DNA of 64,000 nucleotides from Zoroaster sp. YZ-2022 (taxonomy: Eukaryota > Echinodermata > Asteroidea > Forcipulatida > Zoroasteridae), in the NCBI GenBank assembly GCA_029582265.1, contig CM055831.1:26822526-26886525 (forward strand), read 5' to 3'. Positions 23,858 through 35,515 of this stretch are shown here, in pieces. Both the position numbers and the translations under genes were made by a program. The first letter of the stretch is position 1. Each line of letters opens with the position of its first letter. The notes under the pieces were generated by a model, which searched no databases, had not been told where the DNA came from, and saw nothing but the letters and a program-made list of their open reading frames with translations.

Positions 23858-24992
23858 TTTTGTATTGAATGGTTCTTTTTGATGTTTGGTGCGCAGATTT
23901 TCTTGTTATAGTCTGTCCTGCAATCTCATCACCAGGTTCAAAAGGAAATTCCCCTGAATCTTTCTGAACCACCTCCTTTTAAATTCTTAAAATCCCAGGG
24001 GTTCCCGCGGCCCCCCTTAAAATTGATATCCCAACCCTCTACTCTCCTTGAATTTAGATGAAGGCTTGTGACAATTTTAAACTTACTGTTAGGGTTTCAA
24101 GTCCTTTGAAGGGATAGAGTGAAAAAAGGGGTCTGAAATTTTTGGTAATCTTTGGCGTTCCAGTGAATGTGTTTTGTTGTAATTTCACCACGTTCCCAAT
24201 TATCCCTTTGTTGTTCGGTCTTTTTGGAGGTTTTGATTTCATCAATGTGGACTCTCGGCTTTTCCCCAGCCCCCGTCTCATCAGCTCTGTTCTTTACCCT
24301 GTCATGGTTTTTTAACTGTGATGCCCAGTTTTCTTTCATTGTTGGGGGCGTTGGAGATTGTTCAAGTTTTTTAGAACTCCCTTTAAGGGAGTAAGAATTT
24401 AGCCAATGCTGTTTATATGTGGGCGACCTTTTTCAATCAATTCCATGTTGTGGTTTTCAGGGTCAGGGCTTAAAAATTTTGGGAAATCAACTTGTCACAT
24501 TTAAAATAGAACCAGCGTTCACCCTCGGTTTGGATTTTGGGGACGTTTTTTTTTTGTCTCTTTTTTTGCACCTTCCCGATTAAAGCTTTCCAAAAAGAAT
24601 GGGTGATTGGACAATGGGGATTTTCTGGTGTCTTTCAGCAATTTTAAAAAGGTTCTGGGGCCAAAACAAGACAGGATGGGTAGCCTCATTCTCTTCATCC
24701 AAACTCCCCATTAGCTGGGGTATTGAGCTACCAACCCGTTAATGTGATCTCCCAACAAGACCAATAGATAGAAGTTGGTCTTGAGGCCTGAACACCCCCC
24801 GGGGGCTCCCCCCGACCCAAAAAGGGCAAGGGAAACAGCAGATCCTTGTATTTGGAGTGTGGTACACAAAAAGTTTTCAAAAGTGTGGTCCAATCCAGTA
24901 TTTTTGGGGTCTGTACACCCCCTTGCAAAACACTAAGATGATCCTTGTGATTTTTCTAGAGTGAACCCCAAAGTTGGGTTTGAAGTAGCCAT
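23858..24992 (-). pseudogene. TRIM-NHL unit B, exon 2 (broken in this sequence)
   Basis: Collinear with 10,582-11,893: start codon at 24,992 (tgaagtagccat), RING, B-box and coiled-coil segments all in order, and a donor still readable near 23,857. About 180 bases are missing overall in short deletions, and homopolymers are altered, leaving no long open frame. Since introns nearby are equally damaged, this may be a real gene seen through a poor consensus. Confidence 0.7.
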
Positions 24993-25359
24993 TTTATTGT
25001 TAAAAATGAAAAAGAAAGAAGATTGGGAAAAAACCAACATGCCCCAATCCTGACTTCCTGAAAGTCTAAAACTTAATTTTTAATATAAACCTCTCATCCC
25101 TCACAAAATTTTTTTCATAAGGTGGCCCCCCTTTTTCCAAAGGTATTTTTTTTCTTGGGGATGCGCTTAAAACCCCTCATCCATCTATCCATCACTGCAT
25201 AATCATCTCTTTTTAAATCACTGGCTGAGGGGTTCGAGACATGATCAATTTGCTGGCTGAAAATTGATATGGGGGCCAAAATTCCTTTTGGGCCCCAGTC
25301 CTGCATCACTGACATTTTTAGTAAGCCCAAATTGTAATTTGGGTCACCCCTCTGGGTTC

Positions 25360-25790
25360 TAGACACCTTTTGTACTACAGTCCCCACTGTATTTTGGAAA
25401 TTTTAATTTGGGTCCCTCTCTGGTTTAAGTACTTACAGTCCCGGCCCCGTATGTTGAGCCAAATTGTAATTAGGGTCACCTCTCTGGTTCTAGATACTTG
25501 TGTACACAGTCCGGCCCCTGTTTAAAAAGCCGTTGTAATTAGGGGTACCCTCTCTGGTTCTAGACACCTGTAGTCCAGTCCTGCCCCTGATTAGAGCCGT
25601 TGTAATTGGGGCTACCTCTGGGTTCTAAACCCTGTGGGTTTTTCAGTCCTGCCCCTGTATGGAGCCGTTGTAATTAGGGTTCCCCTCTGGGTTTAGACAT
25701 TGTGTACATACAGTCTTGCCCCTGTATTTTGAGCCAAGTTGAATTAGGGGCTATCTCTGGGTTTTATATGCCTGTAGTACTTCAGATTTT
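25360..25790. repeat. Degenerate ~80-bp minisatellite in intron 1, unit B
   Basis: About five to six units of the type cagtcctgcccctgta...ttgtaattagggtcacctctctggttctagacac. It is found nowhere else in the window. Base errors prevent an exact period. Confidence 0.7.
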
Positions 25791-25799
25791 GAATTATTA

Positions 25800-26185
25800 A
25801 TAATCCTAAATTTTTAAAATAAAAATTCAATCCAGAAAATGGTCAGAAAGTCAAGAGTTTAAAGTTATATTGGGAAACATTTAAAAAAACTGAAAAAATT
25901 CTTATACATTTTCAAAAACATGTGTCTACATCACCTACTTTCCTGTGAGGAATATACATTTCATAATCCCCATGCCGGCAGGCAATATTCAAAATTCACA
26001 CACAAAGCCCCACCCTCCTACCCCCAATGCCCCCGACATGCACACCCGTCGCCCTTTTTCTTTAAAAGACAGGTAAAACGTTATTTTCGGCTCTCAGAAA
26101 TCGCTTTTTTAAATTTTCCCAAATATTGTTGATGAAAAAGTGAATAAAATTATTTAAACCGAGTTGTTTGGTTTTTTGATTCCAG
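25800..26185. other. AT-rich stretch left of the GC-rich block
   Basis: I see no gene. The sequence switches abruptly from AT-rich to GC-rich just after gttttttgattccagagtc near 26,190; that boundary could be an insertion edge or a chimeric join. Confidence 0.5.
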
Positions 26186-29100
26186 AGTCATGAAAAAAAG
26201 TTGGGGGGACCGATTGTCGCACCGGGGGTCCATTCCCCGGGGCAAACCCCGGGGGCCTCGCCGTGCGGGCCGTCAGGCAGTCCCCATTCGGGACCGCAGC
26301 CCCTGTCGGCGCGGGGCTGGCCCCCGCTGACCCGGAGGGGACACCTCCCCCCTTTCCCCGCCAGCCGGGGCCTCCCAACCCCCGGGTCGCCCCCGGGAAG
26401 GCCGTTAACGCCCAGGCCGGGCCGCCCCAAAAAGGGGGGTGGGTTTGCGGGGCCCCCCCGGGGCTCCCGGCCCCCCCCAACCCTGCCCCGGGGGTGCATC
26501 GGACTCCCCCATGGTGCAGCCCCGGGCCCCGGGACCGGGGCGGAAACATCCAGGGCGGGTCTGCTTCGGTCAATCCGACCGGGGGCTCCCCCCCCCGGGG
26601 GCTGGGGGGGCGTCGGCGGTCAGGGCCCTGGCGTTGGGGGTCGGGCCCCCGGGTTCCCCCGGCTAACAATTACGAGGGGCCCTGCCTCATCCCGGGTTCA
26701 CCCGTTCAGGCATCCCGGTCCCAGGTATCGCCCGAAATTTCTTCGCGACAACCCGGCCGCCCCAAAAAAGTCCAAAAAAGCCGCGAGCCCCCCGCCGCCC
26801 GTCTGGGATCGCCCTCGTTTTTCACCGTAGAAAAAACCAGAGGGGAAAACCCCCTTTAAGGGTGAATTTTGAAGTTTTAACCCGGCCCCGCCTTTTGGTG
26901 GCCTGGGGCCGGGGAATGGCCCCCCTGACCCGCCCCATGCCCAGGCCCACCCCAGCCTACCGGGCCCTGGTTTGACCCCCCCCGAAGGAACCCCCACCGG
27001 GTTGCCCGGCCCGCATCCCCACGGGCCCTTAGTTTGCATCCATCGGGGGCCTTGGGTCTGATCTGGGGCCTTTCGGGCAAAATTTTTACGCGCCACCCGG
27101 GGACTGGGTTTTCACCGGGGGACCCCCCTCGTGTCCAGCCAATGAGGCGGGGAGAGTTGAAGCTCAACGGGTTTCGATTTTAAAAAAAATTCGCCTTCCC
27201 GAGGACATAACGAGTCCTGGGTCTCCTCCCCCTTTCAGAACCCACCCCGGGCGCCATCATTCAAGAGGAGGTCGGGCCCCCCCGGGGACCCCGAATTTTT
27301 CCCCTAATTTTGGATCAGGGGTCACCACTCGGTATATTATGGGGGCCAGAAATGGGGTTTTCTTAAAAGAGGGGGAAAAAGTTTTTCCCACCGAATTTCA
27401 ATAAAAATTTTGGATCGAAATTTCCGATTGGGGGATAAACCGGGCGAAGGAGCGATCTTCCGTTTTTTTTTCGGATAAGACCCCGGTAAACTGGAAGGGT
27501 CATAAAAAATTCTTCACGCTTTTTGGGATGGGACACATCTTTTCCCCCTCCTCCTTTGGAATACTTAACCTTGGGTGCAGAGAACTCAACCCCGCCGACA
27601 TGATGGTGGCGGCCCACACTGCCCTTTACCAGGGTTTTAAAAGTTCTTGATCATTTGGGGATCTACTTTGGGCATCGACACCCCCCTGAACGTGCCAAAA
27701 TTTTTTTTCCCCTTCCGGGGCCAAAGCGCCCGGGTGCCCTTCCCCCACGGGCCCAGACTTTTCCCAAAATTTAAAAATCTTTGAAGCCGAGGCCAACGCC
27801 AAACCCAAAGATTAACGAAAAGCCCCAAGCCCCCCGGCCACGGGCGGGCCCAAAAAACAACTTGTTGGGTCCCCGTCAACCCAGAAATCTGCCCGTGGGG
27901 TTTTTATCCGCCGAACAACTGGCACGCGTCTCAAAACCCAAGCCCCCGGAGCAACAGCAACCCCCATCAAATCGGGGGCCCCGGGGAGCCCCCCCAACCC
28001 CGGGGGGGTGACCGGGCCCCGGGGCCCCCGCCGAGGACCCCTGGGGGGTTTTAGAAATTTTGGGGGCTGGGGTTTATAACCTCCCCTGGGGGTCAACAAA
28101 CAACTACGGTATACTGAGGACACCCCAAGACATCTTGTTGCCCCAAATCTGGGACCGTCCGAAAAACAAAGCCGGGTTTTGAGGGAGATCCCCCTCCCCC
28201 AAAAAACTGCACAGGCCGCCCCCCAGGGGGCCGAGATTCATTCAATCTTTTTCTTGGCCCAAGAAGGGAAACCGCGATTGGGGCCGATTCTAAATCTGAA
28301 ACCCGAACAAGTTTTACATGAAGCGCTCCGATGGAGATGCAAAGGGCCACACTGGGTTCAAACATCACACCCGGGCAGCAAGTCTCACCAAAGGGCGCAT
28401 TTACACCATCGATCAGGTCGGGGAAAAGGAAATTCCCCCCCTGTACAACAATATCCTATGAATTTGAGTTCTTCGGCTGTCCATTCACCCCGGTGTTCAC
28501 CCGGTTGTGAAAGGGGTCAGGCGCCCGAAAAAGGGGGTTGATTTTCTGACCTCGATGACTGGCTGGTTGTGGGTGACCGGGCGGGGTTTAAAACCCAGGC
28601 TCCCCCGCCTCCCGCCCCCCGGGTTCATTATAAAGCCAAAAACCCACCCAGTTCCCCCCTCAGGTCCCCACCTTCCTGGGGCGCCTCACCCTTTAGAGGG
28701 GGTGGCCCCCGGCCGGGTGAACTTGACAATGTGTACGGCCCCCCCCCAGCTTGGGTCAGGCCCCCGGGCCCGATGGCCAGCATGGTGATTGATAAATTTT
28801 TCAGGTAAAAAGACAAACCAACCACCTTTTCATCAACCACGCCGGCACCGGGTAAGCCATCTAGTGCCCACTTTCCTGGGTTGTCCCCCCTTTAGGGGGG
28901 GAGCCGGGCCCAAACCTTCCCCGGGTCCCTTTTTCCACCACCTGCCGATGGTGACCATCACCCCGTCCCCCCCGGCTACCTTGCACCCGGGCGGCGGGTC
29001 TGGGGTCCCGAGCCGCCTTCCCCTATAAACATTCTGGGAAAAGTTTGGGGCCAAGACTCCACATTTCCGGACCCCATTTGGGGGGGATCGGTCCGGTAAT

Positions 29101-30690
29101 CAAATGCTGGGGAGCGCAAACAATCACCAAGGGGGACTTTGGCCGGGGGCGCTTTGTGGGTGGCATGGGGTCTCATCCACTGGGTTTTCGCCATGGGGTC
29201 ACATGTCCCGCCCCCAGGCGAGGAGAACGTGACCATGCCCCTCCGGGGGTGGATGCCCCCCCGGGTGGTCGCCTCCAGGTGGCTGCCCCCCCCAATTTTG
29301 GCGAGGGGGGACCCCCGCGGGGCGGATGGGCGCTGGCATTTCGGGCGGTTACGGGATGCCTTTTTCCACCTTTTTCCCCTTTCCTCGGGGGTTGGGAAGA
29401 TCGGCAGGGGAACTGCCCGGGCCTCCTATAGCCCCCTTTGCCCCCCCCCGGGGTTTCCAGGTAATCAATCTTCTGGGGCCCCCGTGATCCTCCCCGGAGG
29501 GCAGATATCTTATACCAACCTGGGTCCGGGATGCTTCATCGGCCCGGGACCACCTGACCTGCTGGGTGCTGTTTGTGATCTTCCTCAGCACGGCCCGACG
29601 AGTGCAATGGCCCACCGGAGGGCCTCAACCAGGAAGGAAGGCAGCCCCCCAAATTCCGCCCTGGGATCTCTTTAGGCCCACCGTCGCCCCCCTTGAGCCC
29701 ATTGGACGCAACCCGTTTCCATCAACGGTTGTTTTTCGCAGCCGCCCGTCCGGCGCCTGGAACGATTCCCTCGGGGCCCCTATCCGGGGGGCCCGGGGGG
29801 GCTGTCTGATCCCCCATGGGTTTTTTTAAAGAACCAACGAATCCTTTATGCCCCGACATCATTTTCCCAGACATACAACCTTCTCAGACGGGCAAAAGAA
29901 AACTTTGGGGCCCCCGTCACGCTGGGTATATCTCGAAAGTCACCGGGGGGGACACATTTGTTCATCACCCGCCCTTTCCCGCATCCGCGATATGATTCCC
30001 CCTGGGTCGTTACAGCTTTTGCCCCGCGGGCGGTTGGCCACGCCCATGGGCGATTTGGGGCCCCATGTCAGAGGGGTGTCCCTTCTGGGGCCTTTTTTTT
30101 AAGGGTGTTCCTACGTGACATCACCCAGGCAGCCCGTTGAAAAACCCCAAACATTTCCCAGTGCCCTGAAGGATGTCCTTCAGGGAATGGGAAGTGGGAA
30201 AAGGGTGTTGGGGGCCAGCCCACCCCGGGTCTCCGCGGGTTTTCCCCAAGGGACCAATAGCGTGAGTTCCCCTTCTTTTTTTTACTTTATACTGGGTTGA
30301 ATGTTATAGCATTGTTTTGTTTTAAATCCAGCTCCGGGTGGTCGGGGTCCGCCTGCTGGGGTATCCTGAGCGAGGGGTTTATCCTTTTGGGCAAGCCTCT
30401 TTTCCACGCCCGAGACATGCAAACCTAAGATACCCACCGCCTTTTTCCCCGTAGTTCCCCAAAGGGGGCCACAGGAAGTAGAGGATAGACTCCCCGGGGA
30501 GTGTGGGTGGGGGCCGACACCACCTGTGACACCCTCCCCTTCCCCACTTTCTCGTGGGCGGTACGCGCCTGGCAATACCGTGAAAAAAAAGGGACAACGT
30601 GGTGTCAGGGGGCCCTTGTGGGGGGAGGCTATTGTGTGTTGAATTTTGTTTTCTGCCATAGGGGTTATAAAAGTATTCGTGGACCCCCCA
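26186..30690. other. GC-rich block of unknown origin in intron 1, unit B
   Basis: About 4.5 kb of strongly GC-rich sequence, unlike the AT-rich DNA on both sides and absent from intron 1 of A, C1 and D. It has many overlapping open frames on both strands, as expected of GC-rich DNA with few stop codons. A few short plus-strand stretches look protein-like (for example ADMMVAAHTALYQGFK near 27,600 and KGRIYTIDQVGEKE near 28,400), with G or C favoured at third positions, but frames break every 100-200 bases. No domain is recognised. It may be a foreign insertion (viral, bacterial or other element), a GC-rich host region, or a chimeric or contaminating read. The base errors probably inflate G and C runs. 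Confidence 0.55.
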
Positions 30691-30699
30691 CTACTGTGG

Positions 30700-31145
30700 G
30701 GGAATTTTTGAGTTTCCCGATTTTCTATATTTTGTAAACATAGGTTCACGTCATTGAAAAAATGTTGGGATAAAAAATTTTTCCTTTAAAAAAGGTGTAG
30801 TTTTTTTCAAGCCCCTGTAAAAGGAACAAAAGCAGCAGCCAAATTAGACTATGTTTAAAAATTTCCCCAAAGTCAATGGGCGGGGGTAAAAATTATTTAC
30901 AACATTTTTTTTTATAAAAGGGATCAAAAAATGTTGGGGGAAATTTATATACGTCACACCCCCCCCTCCCCCATTTGTTTGGGGTGAATGTTTACCCCCA
31001 ATCCTAAAAAACCCCATGGGGGGGAATGGGATGGCCAACTCTGGTTCCATGTCCCAACAATTAAGTCTGTCTATCCCAAAATTGTACATCTACTGTGAAT
31101 GGGCCTAGATGCTCTTGGGGGTTTAATGCATTATGAAGACTTTGG
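30700..31145. other. AT-rich stretch right of the GC-rich block
   Basis: Low-quality AT-rich DNA with no supported feature. It separates the GC-rich block from the next minisatellite. Confidence 0.4.
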
Positions 31146-31149
31146 GGTT

Positions 31150-32060
31150 TGCAAATCAACTGTAGCCCCCCTCAGAGTCAGGGTAGTCCCAATTCAACTG
31201 AGCCCCCCCTCAGGAGCGGGATCCCACATATCCTGTATCCTCTCCTCAGGAGTCAGGGGGTCCCAATCAACTGAGCCCCTCCTCAGGGTCAGGGTGTCCC
31301 ACAAATCCTGTAGCTTCCTCAGGAGTCAGGGTGCCACAAACAACGTGCCTCCCAGGAGTCAGGGTGGGCCACATATCAACTGTAGCTCTCCTCAGGGTCA
31401 GGGTAGTCCCAATATCCTTAGCCCCCCCTCAGGGTCAGGGTGTCCTACATCAACTGTTCCCTCTCAGGGTCAGGGTTCCCCCAATATCAACTGTACCCCC
31501 TCCTCAGGAGTCGGGTGGTCCTAAATAATGAACCCCCTCCTCAGGAGTCAGGGTAGCCCCATAAAAACTGACCCCCTCCCAGGAGTCGGGGGGCCCACTA
31601 AAACTGTAGCTCTCTCCTCAGGAGTCGGGGTAGTCCACATACAACGTGGCCCCCCCTCGGGAGTCGGGGTAGCCCCAAAATTATAAACTGTACCCCTCCC
31701 TCAGGGTCGGGGGTAGCCCCACATATCAACTGTATCCCTCAGCAGTCAGGGTGTCCTACATATCAATTCCCCCACCCTCGGGAGTCAGGGTAGTCATACA
31801 TATCAACGGGCCCTCCCTCAGGGCGTGTCCTACATCAACGGCCCCTCCTCAGGAGTCAGGGGGTAGCCCCACTTTAAAACTGTAGCCCGCCTCAGAGCGG
31901 GGCCCCCAATCAACGTAGCCCTCCCTCAGGAGTCGGGGGAGTCCCCCATATCAACCGTATCCCTCTCAGGGTCAGGGTGTCGTTTTCAATTGGGCTCTCC
32001 CTCAGGAGTCAGGGGGCCCCACATACAACTGAGCCCTCCTCAGGACGGGGAGTCCACTTT
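31150..32060. repeat. ~45-bp minisatellite, about 20 units, unit B
   Basis: Units read approximately cctcctcaggagtcagggtagtcccacatatcaactgtag, with one- to three-base losses. It is unique to intron 1 of unit B and lies 450 bp from the GC-rich block. Confidence 0.85.
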
Positions 32061-32582
32061 TTTTGGGAAAATATTTTAGGGGATATTAAAAGGGGGGGAC
32101 ATTTGATAACATGTATGTCCCTCGTCCACCCCTAAACAGGGGAGTTGGCATGCCCCCCCAGCCCCCCCGATCAACACCACCCCCTAGTTACAACTTGATT
32201 TGTTGTCTAACTATTTTATGGGTATGTGTCCCCATGTATTAATAAATTTTATATTAAACAACCATCCTGTGATAGTTTCGTGCTTAGTCTAAATCATGAA
32301 AAAAAGTATCAAAAAAATTCACTATTTTTGAAAACATTTTACGAAAGACCAAGCAACTTTTTTAAAGCTATTTTTTTTGTTTTCTGAAAACAGAGTTCTT
32401 CATATGAACAATTAGGGATGATTGGACCTCTTTCCAATTTACATCAAGTTACTTTTGGGAAAAATTCATATTTTGTAATCAGGTAATTACCAAGTTTACC
32501 CCTTCCTTTTAAACCGTTGGTTTTCTGTCTAATCTTATCCACTATATCACTGTCAAAAAATATGAACAAAAGTTAGCTTTCC

Positions 32583-32720
32583 CCGTGGTTTTACCTTGTT
32601 TTATTGAAGTCACTTTAAGTTGAACCAAAAAGAAGTCAATTTTCTTGCAAAAAAACAGAGCAAAGATACACCGAACGTTGGGGGGGATCCCAAACAAAAC
32701 CTTGACAAACCGTGCACATG
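32583..32720 (-). promoter_or_regulatory. Promoter and 5' UTR exon, unit B
   Basis: Aligns with 13,100-13,240 (gtggttttaccttgttttattgaagtc, ggatcccaaacaaaa, atacgtgacaaagtcattgg). The donor region reads gttagctttcccc instead of gttagcttacctc, probably from sequencing error. Beyond about 32,760 and up to the gap I recognise nothing. Confidence 0.5.
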
Positions 32721-33119
32721 GGTTTCCCGATAGAATACGTGACAAAGTCATTGGTCATGGTCATGGTGAAAGTAGCTCGTAAGCCATCACATCAATGTAA
32801 AATTTTTTATAGGGGTTTTTGGATTTTCGGGGGAACCAACGTTGCACCAATTATCTCCTTTTTCCCCCCTTCATGGGGTATGGTCAAGGGAATGCAGGCA
32901 CTATAATTTCAACGCCTCTTGGGGAAACGATTTTGGGGGAAAGAATGTAAAAATAAAAGGATTTCCTTGACCTTGGGGTCAGAACCCGGGCCCGAACACG
33001 CTCTTTGTTTCAATTGCCCGCACTGTAAGTCAAGTCCCTTTACCCTTTTAATCATGTTTTGATGAACGATGTTCTGACGCCCCAAACGTGTTTGACCCAA
33101 GATCCGTCATGGGATTATT

Positions 33120-33619
33120 NNNNNNNNNNNNNNNNNNNNNNNNNNNNNNNNNNNNNNNNNNNNNNNNNNNNNNNNNNNNNNNNNNNNNNNNNNNNNNNNN
33201 NNNNNNNNNNNNNNNNNNNNNNNNNNNNNNNNNNNNNNNNNNNNNNNNNNNNNNNNNNNNNNNNNNNNNNNNNNNNNNNNNNNNNNNNNNNNNNNNNNNN
33301 NNNNNNNNNNNNNNNNNNNNNNNNNNNNNNNNNNNNNNNNNNNNNNNNNNNNNNNNNNNNNNNNNNNNNNNNNNNNNNNNNNNNNNNNNNNNNNNNNNNN
33401 NNNNNNNNNNNNNNNNNNNNNNNNNNNNNNNNNNNNNNNNNNNNNNNNNNNNNNNNNNNNNNNNNNNNNNNNNNNNNNNNNNNNNNNNNNNNNNNNNNNN
33501 NNNNNNNNNNNNNNNNNNNNNNNNNNNNNNNNNNNNNNNNNNNNNNNNNNNNNNNNNNNNNNNNNNNNNNNNNNNNNNNNNNNNNNNNNNNNNNNNNNNN
33601 NNNNNNNNNNNNNNNNNNN
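33120..33619. other. Assembly gap (500 N)
   Basis: Exactly 500 undetermined bases, the round size used for scaffold joins of unknown length. Gene orientation switches from minus (left) to plus (right) across it. The right side begins inside intron 2 of a TRIM-NHL unit, so the promoter and exon 2 of that unit are missing here. Confidence 0.99.
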
Positions 33620-33841
33620 TTTTCATCTTTGAACAGAATTCAAGTAAATTTAGAAGCCAAACATACTTCCTATTCATTGATAATTCTGTCAATGATGTCA
33701 TATGAAGGGTCTGTGTCATTGACTGTTCTAACCAGCTCTGACAATTTAATTTGAAGGGTGTAATTATTTATGCTTTGATTTGTAATACTGACAAGCTTAC
33801 ACATTGTATAGCTATGAATAGGGTGTGCTTTTCAGATATAT

Positions 33842-34234
33842 GTGATGCGATCTGGGAAAACCCGTCGGATGTCAGCTGAACTTGTTTAAAGATAATGGCA
33901 AAATAGTCTCCCACTTTTTTTAATTTGAGTTTTGTTACCATTTTAATTGTTAATATCTAAATGATCATTCTTGAAAATATTAAATAAAAATTCCATCGTT
34001 TTATGTAAAAACATAGTTTTATGATGACAGATAATTAAAAAGCTGTCTTTTTTTTCCCGTTTCCACCATTGTTTTTTAAGGACAACGGCGGCTATAACTT
34101 CCCGAGAGTTATAGACAACCTAGAATCATGAATAAAACAGTTTTGAAAACAGCACAGTGTCCTCGTTAATTTGATGTATATAACACAAAAATGACAAATT
34201 TCACCATGTGAAGGGTTTTCCCATATCACATCAC
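33842..34234. mobile_element. 393-bp MITE with ATAT target duplication, unit C0
   Basis: Inverted ends gtgatgcgatctgggaaaac / gttttcccatatcacatcac, flanked by atat on both sides (33,838-33,841 and 34,235-34,238). Unit A has the empty site (ccaaatatatctg near 8,100) with a single copy of the target. No ORF. A second copy lies at the same place in C1. Confidence 0.85.
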
Positions 34235-35515
34235 ATATTTGGAACCGGATACCCCAAATCAGGAAACTTCGGATACCCGGATACCCGTTTTCATTTTTGT
34301 TGAAAACATGCCTCCGGTGTTGTACAAATACATGGTAACAAAATTGACCTTTATAATACAGAGGATACCATACTTAAACCAATCTTTTCTTTACTGTGTC
34401 GTTTTTATTAAAGTAAAACCTCTTGGTGAAATATGTACCTGTATTGTATTTACTGAAAGTTATTTCTGAAATAAAAACTGATTGCTGCAAAAGTGTCTGA
34501 GTTACAAATATACGATGTACGATGTACAAAAGAAAGCCCCATTGATCACACGCACGCAGCAGCCTACCTGAACATAACACGTGACTGAGTCAGGAGACTA
34601 GAAGACCTGTGTGTGCGTGATCAGAGCTCTGGTTGGTTGTTTATATTCACAAAACAGGTGTTGAATTATGTCATTGGTCAAAGGTGATGTGGGCGGAACC
34701 CATTGGGGGAAAAAATTCATGTGCTTGTACCTTACTGCGCCCCTGCCTTCTAAATAAGGATATCCCGTATGTCATGTAAAAGTGTAAACATTACATTGTT
34801 GAAGAGTCACATATTTAAAAAGTCGTTTACGGGTAATTGGATCCGAAAAACGGATCGGGTAATGACAGTTTCTGTTGGGTATCTGGATACCCGGATACCT
34901 GGCACAGCCCTAGCTATGAAACAATTATATTGGGAGTTTCTACATGTATTTCAGCAAACATTTGATGTAATTAACCATGGGTTAATGTGAAATTATCAAT
35001 TTGATTCAGTTTCTGATGACCTTCTCTTAGAAAGCAGGGAAATCTCTATAACTATGAGTGCATTAGAATCTCTTTATTCACTGTCTAATTGCTCTCCTAG
35101 TAATACCTCAACAAACATTAAACATTAAACATTAAACATTAAACAAAATGTTTGAATAATAATTTACTGAATTTTCCTAGAAAAAGAAAGTGGCTCATAA
35201 CTACATGTTATGCTATTAAAACCTTTACACATTGAAATTATGTGCTATACATGTACTCACTGGCTGTCATCAATTTAAATTTAGCCTATTTTATTTTCTG
35301 AAACATGACATTGATTGAAATAAATAGTGAATAATAAATCACGACAGTTCAAGGGTTCAAAGTGAACATTGGCTGTTGTGAATCCCTTTGTACATGTATA
35401 GGCCTTCATGTCAAAATATGTAGAAATATCTTCATTTAATGTTCAGCTCATAAAACATAACACACATAATTGTTATATCACTGTGCTGTTATCTCTATTA
35501 TTATTATTTTTCCAG

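Larger units (their letters stand above)
13797..33119 (-). repeat. Segmental tandem unit B (degraded copy with large insertions)
   Basis: Unit B repeats unit A in order: downstream DNA (13.8-17.6 kb, good quality until about 17.4 kb), NHL exon 3 (18.4-18.95 kb), repeat-filled intron 2 (19-23.8 kb), exon 2 (23.86-24.99 kb) and the 5' UTR/promoter exon (about 32.6-32.7 kb). From about 17.5 kb onward, bases are lost and runs of G, C, A and T replace mixed sequence, so every exon is broken. Intron 1, about 1 kb in other units, is stretched to about 7.5 kb by two minisatellites and a GC-rich block. Confidence 0.85.

Noticed and set aside
26154..27167. Long overlapping Gly/Pro-rich ORFs, considered as collagen or another structural protein
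   Set aside because: GC-rich sequence opens several frames on both strands at once; no sustained Gly-X-Y register is present in any frame.
26186..30690. Assignment of the GC-rich block to a named virus or bacterium
   Set aside because: I see no diagnostic motif, and the errors are too dense; naming a source would be a guess.
33048..33754. ORFs of 205-231 codons across the gap
   Set aside because: They exist only because N bases are translated as unknown residues.
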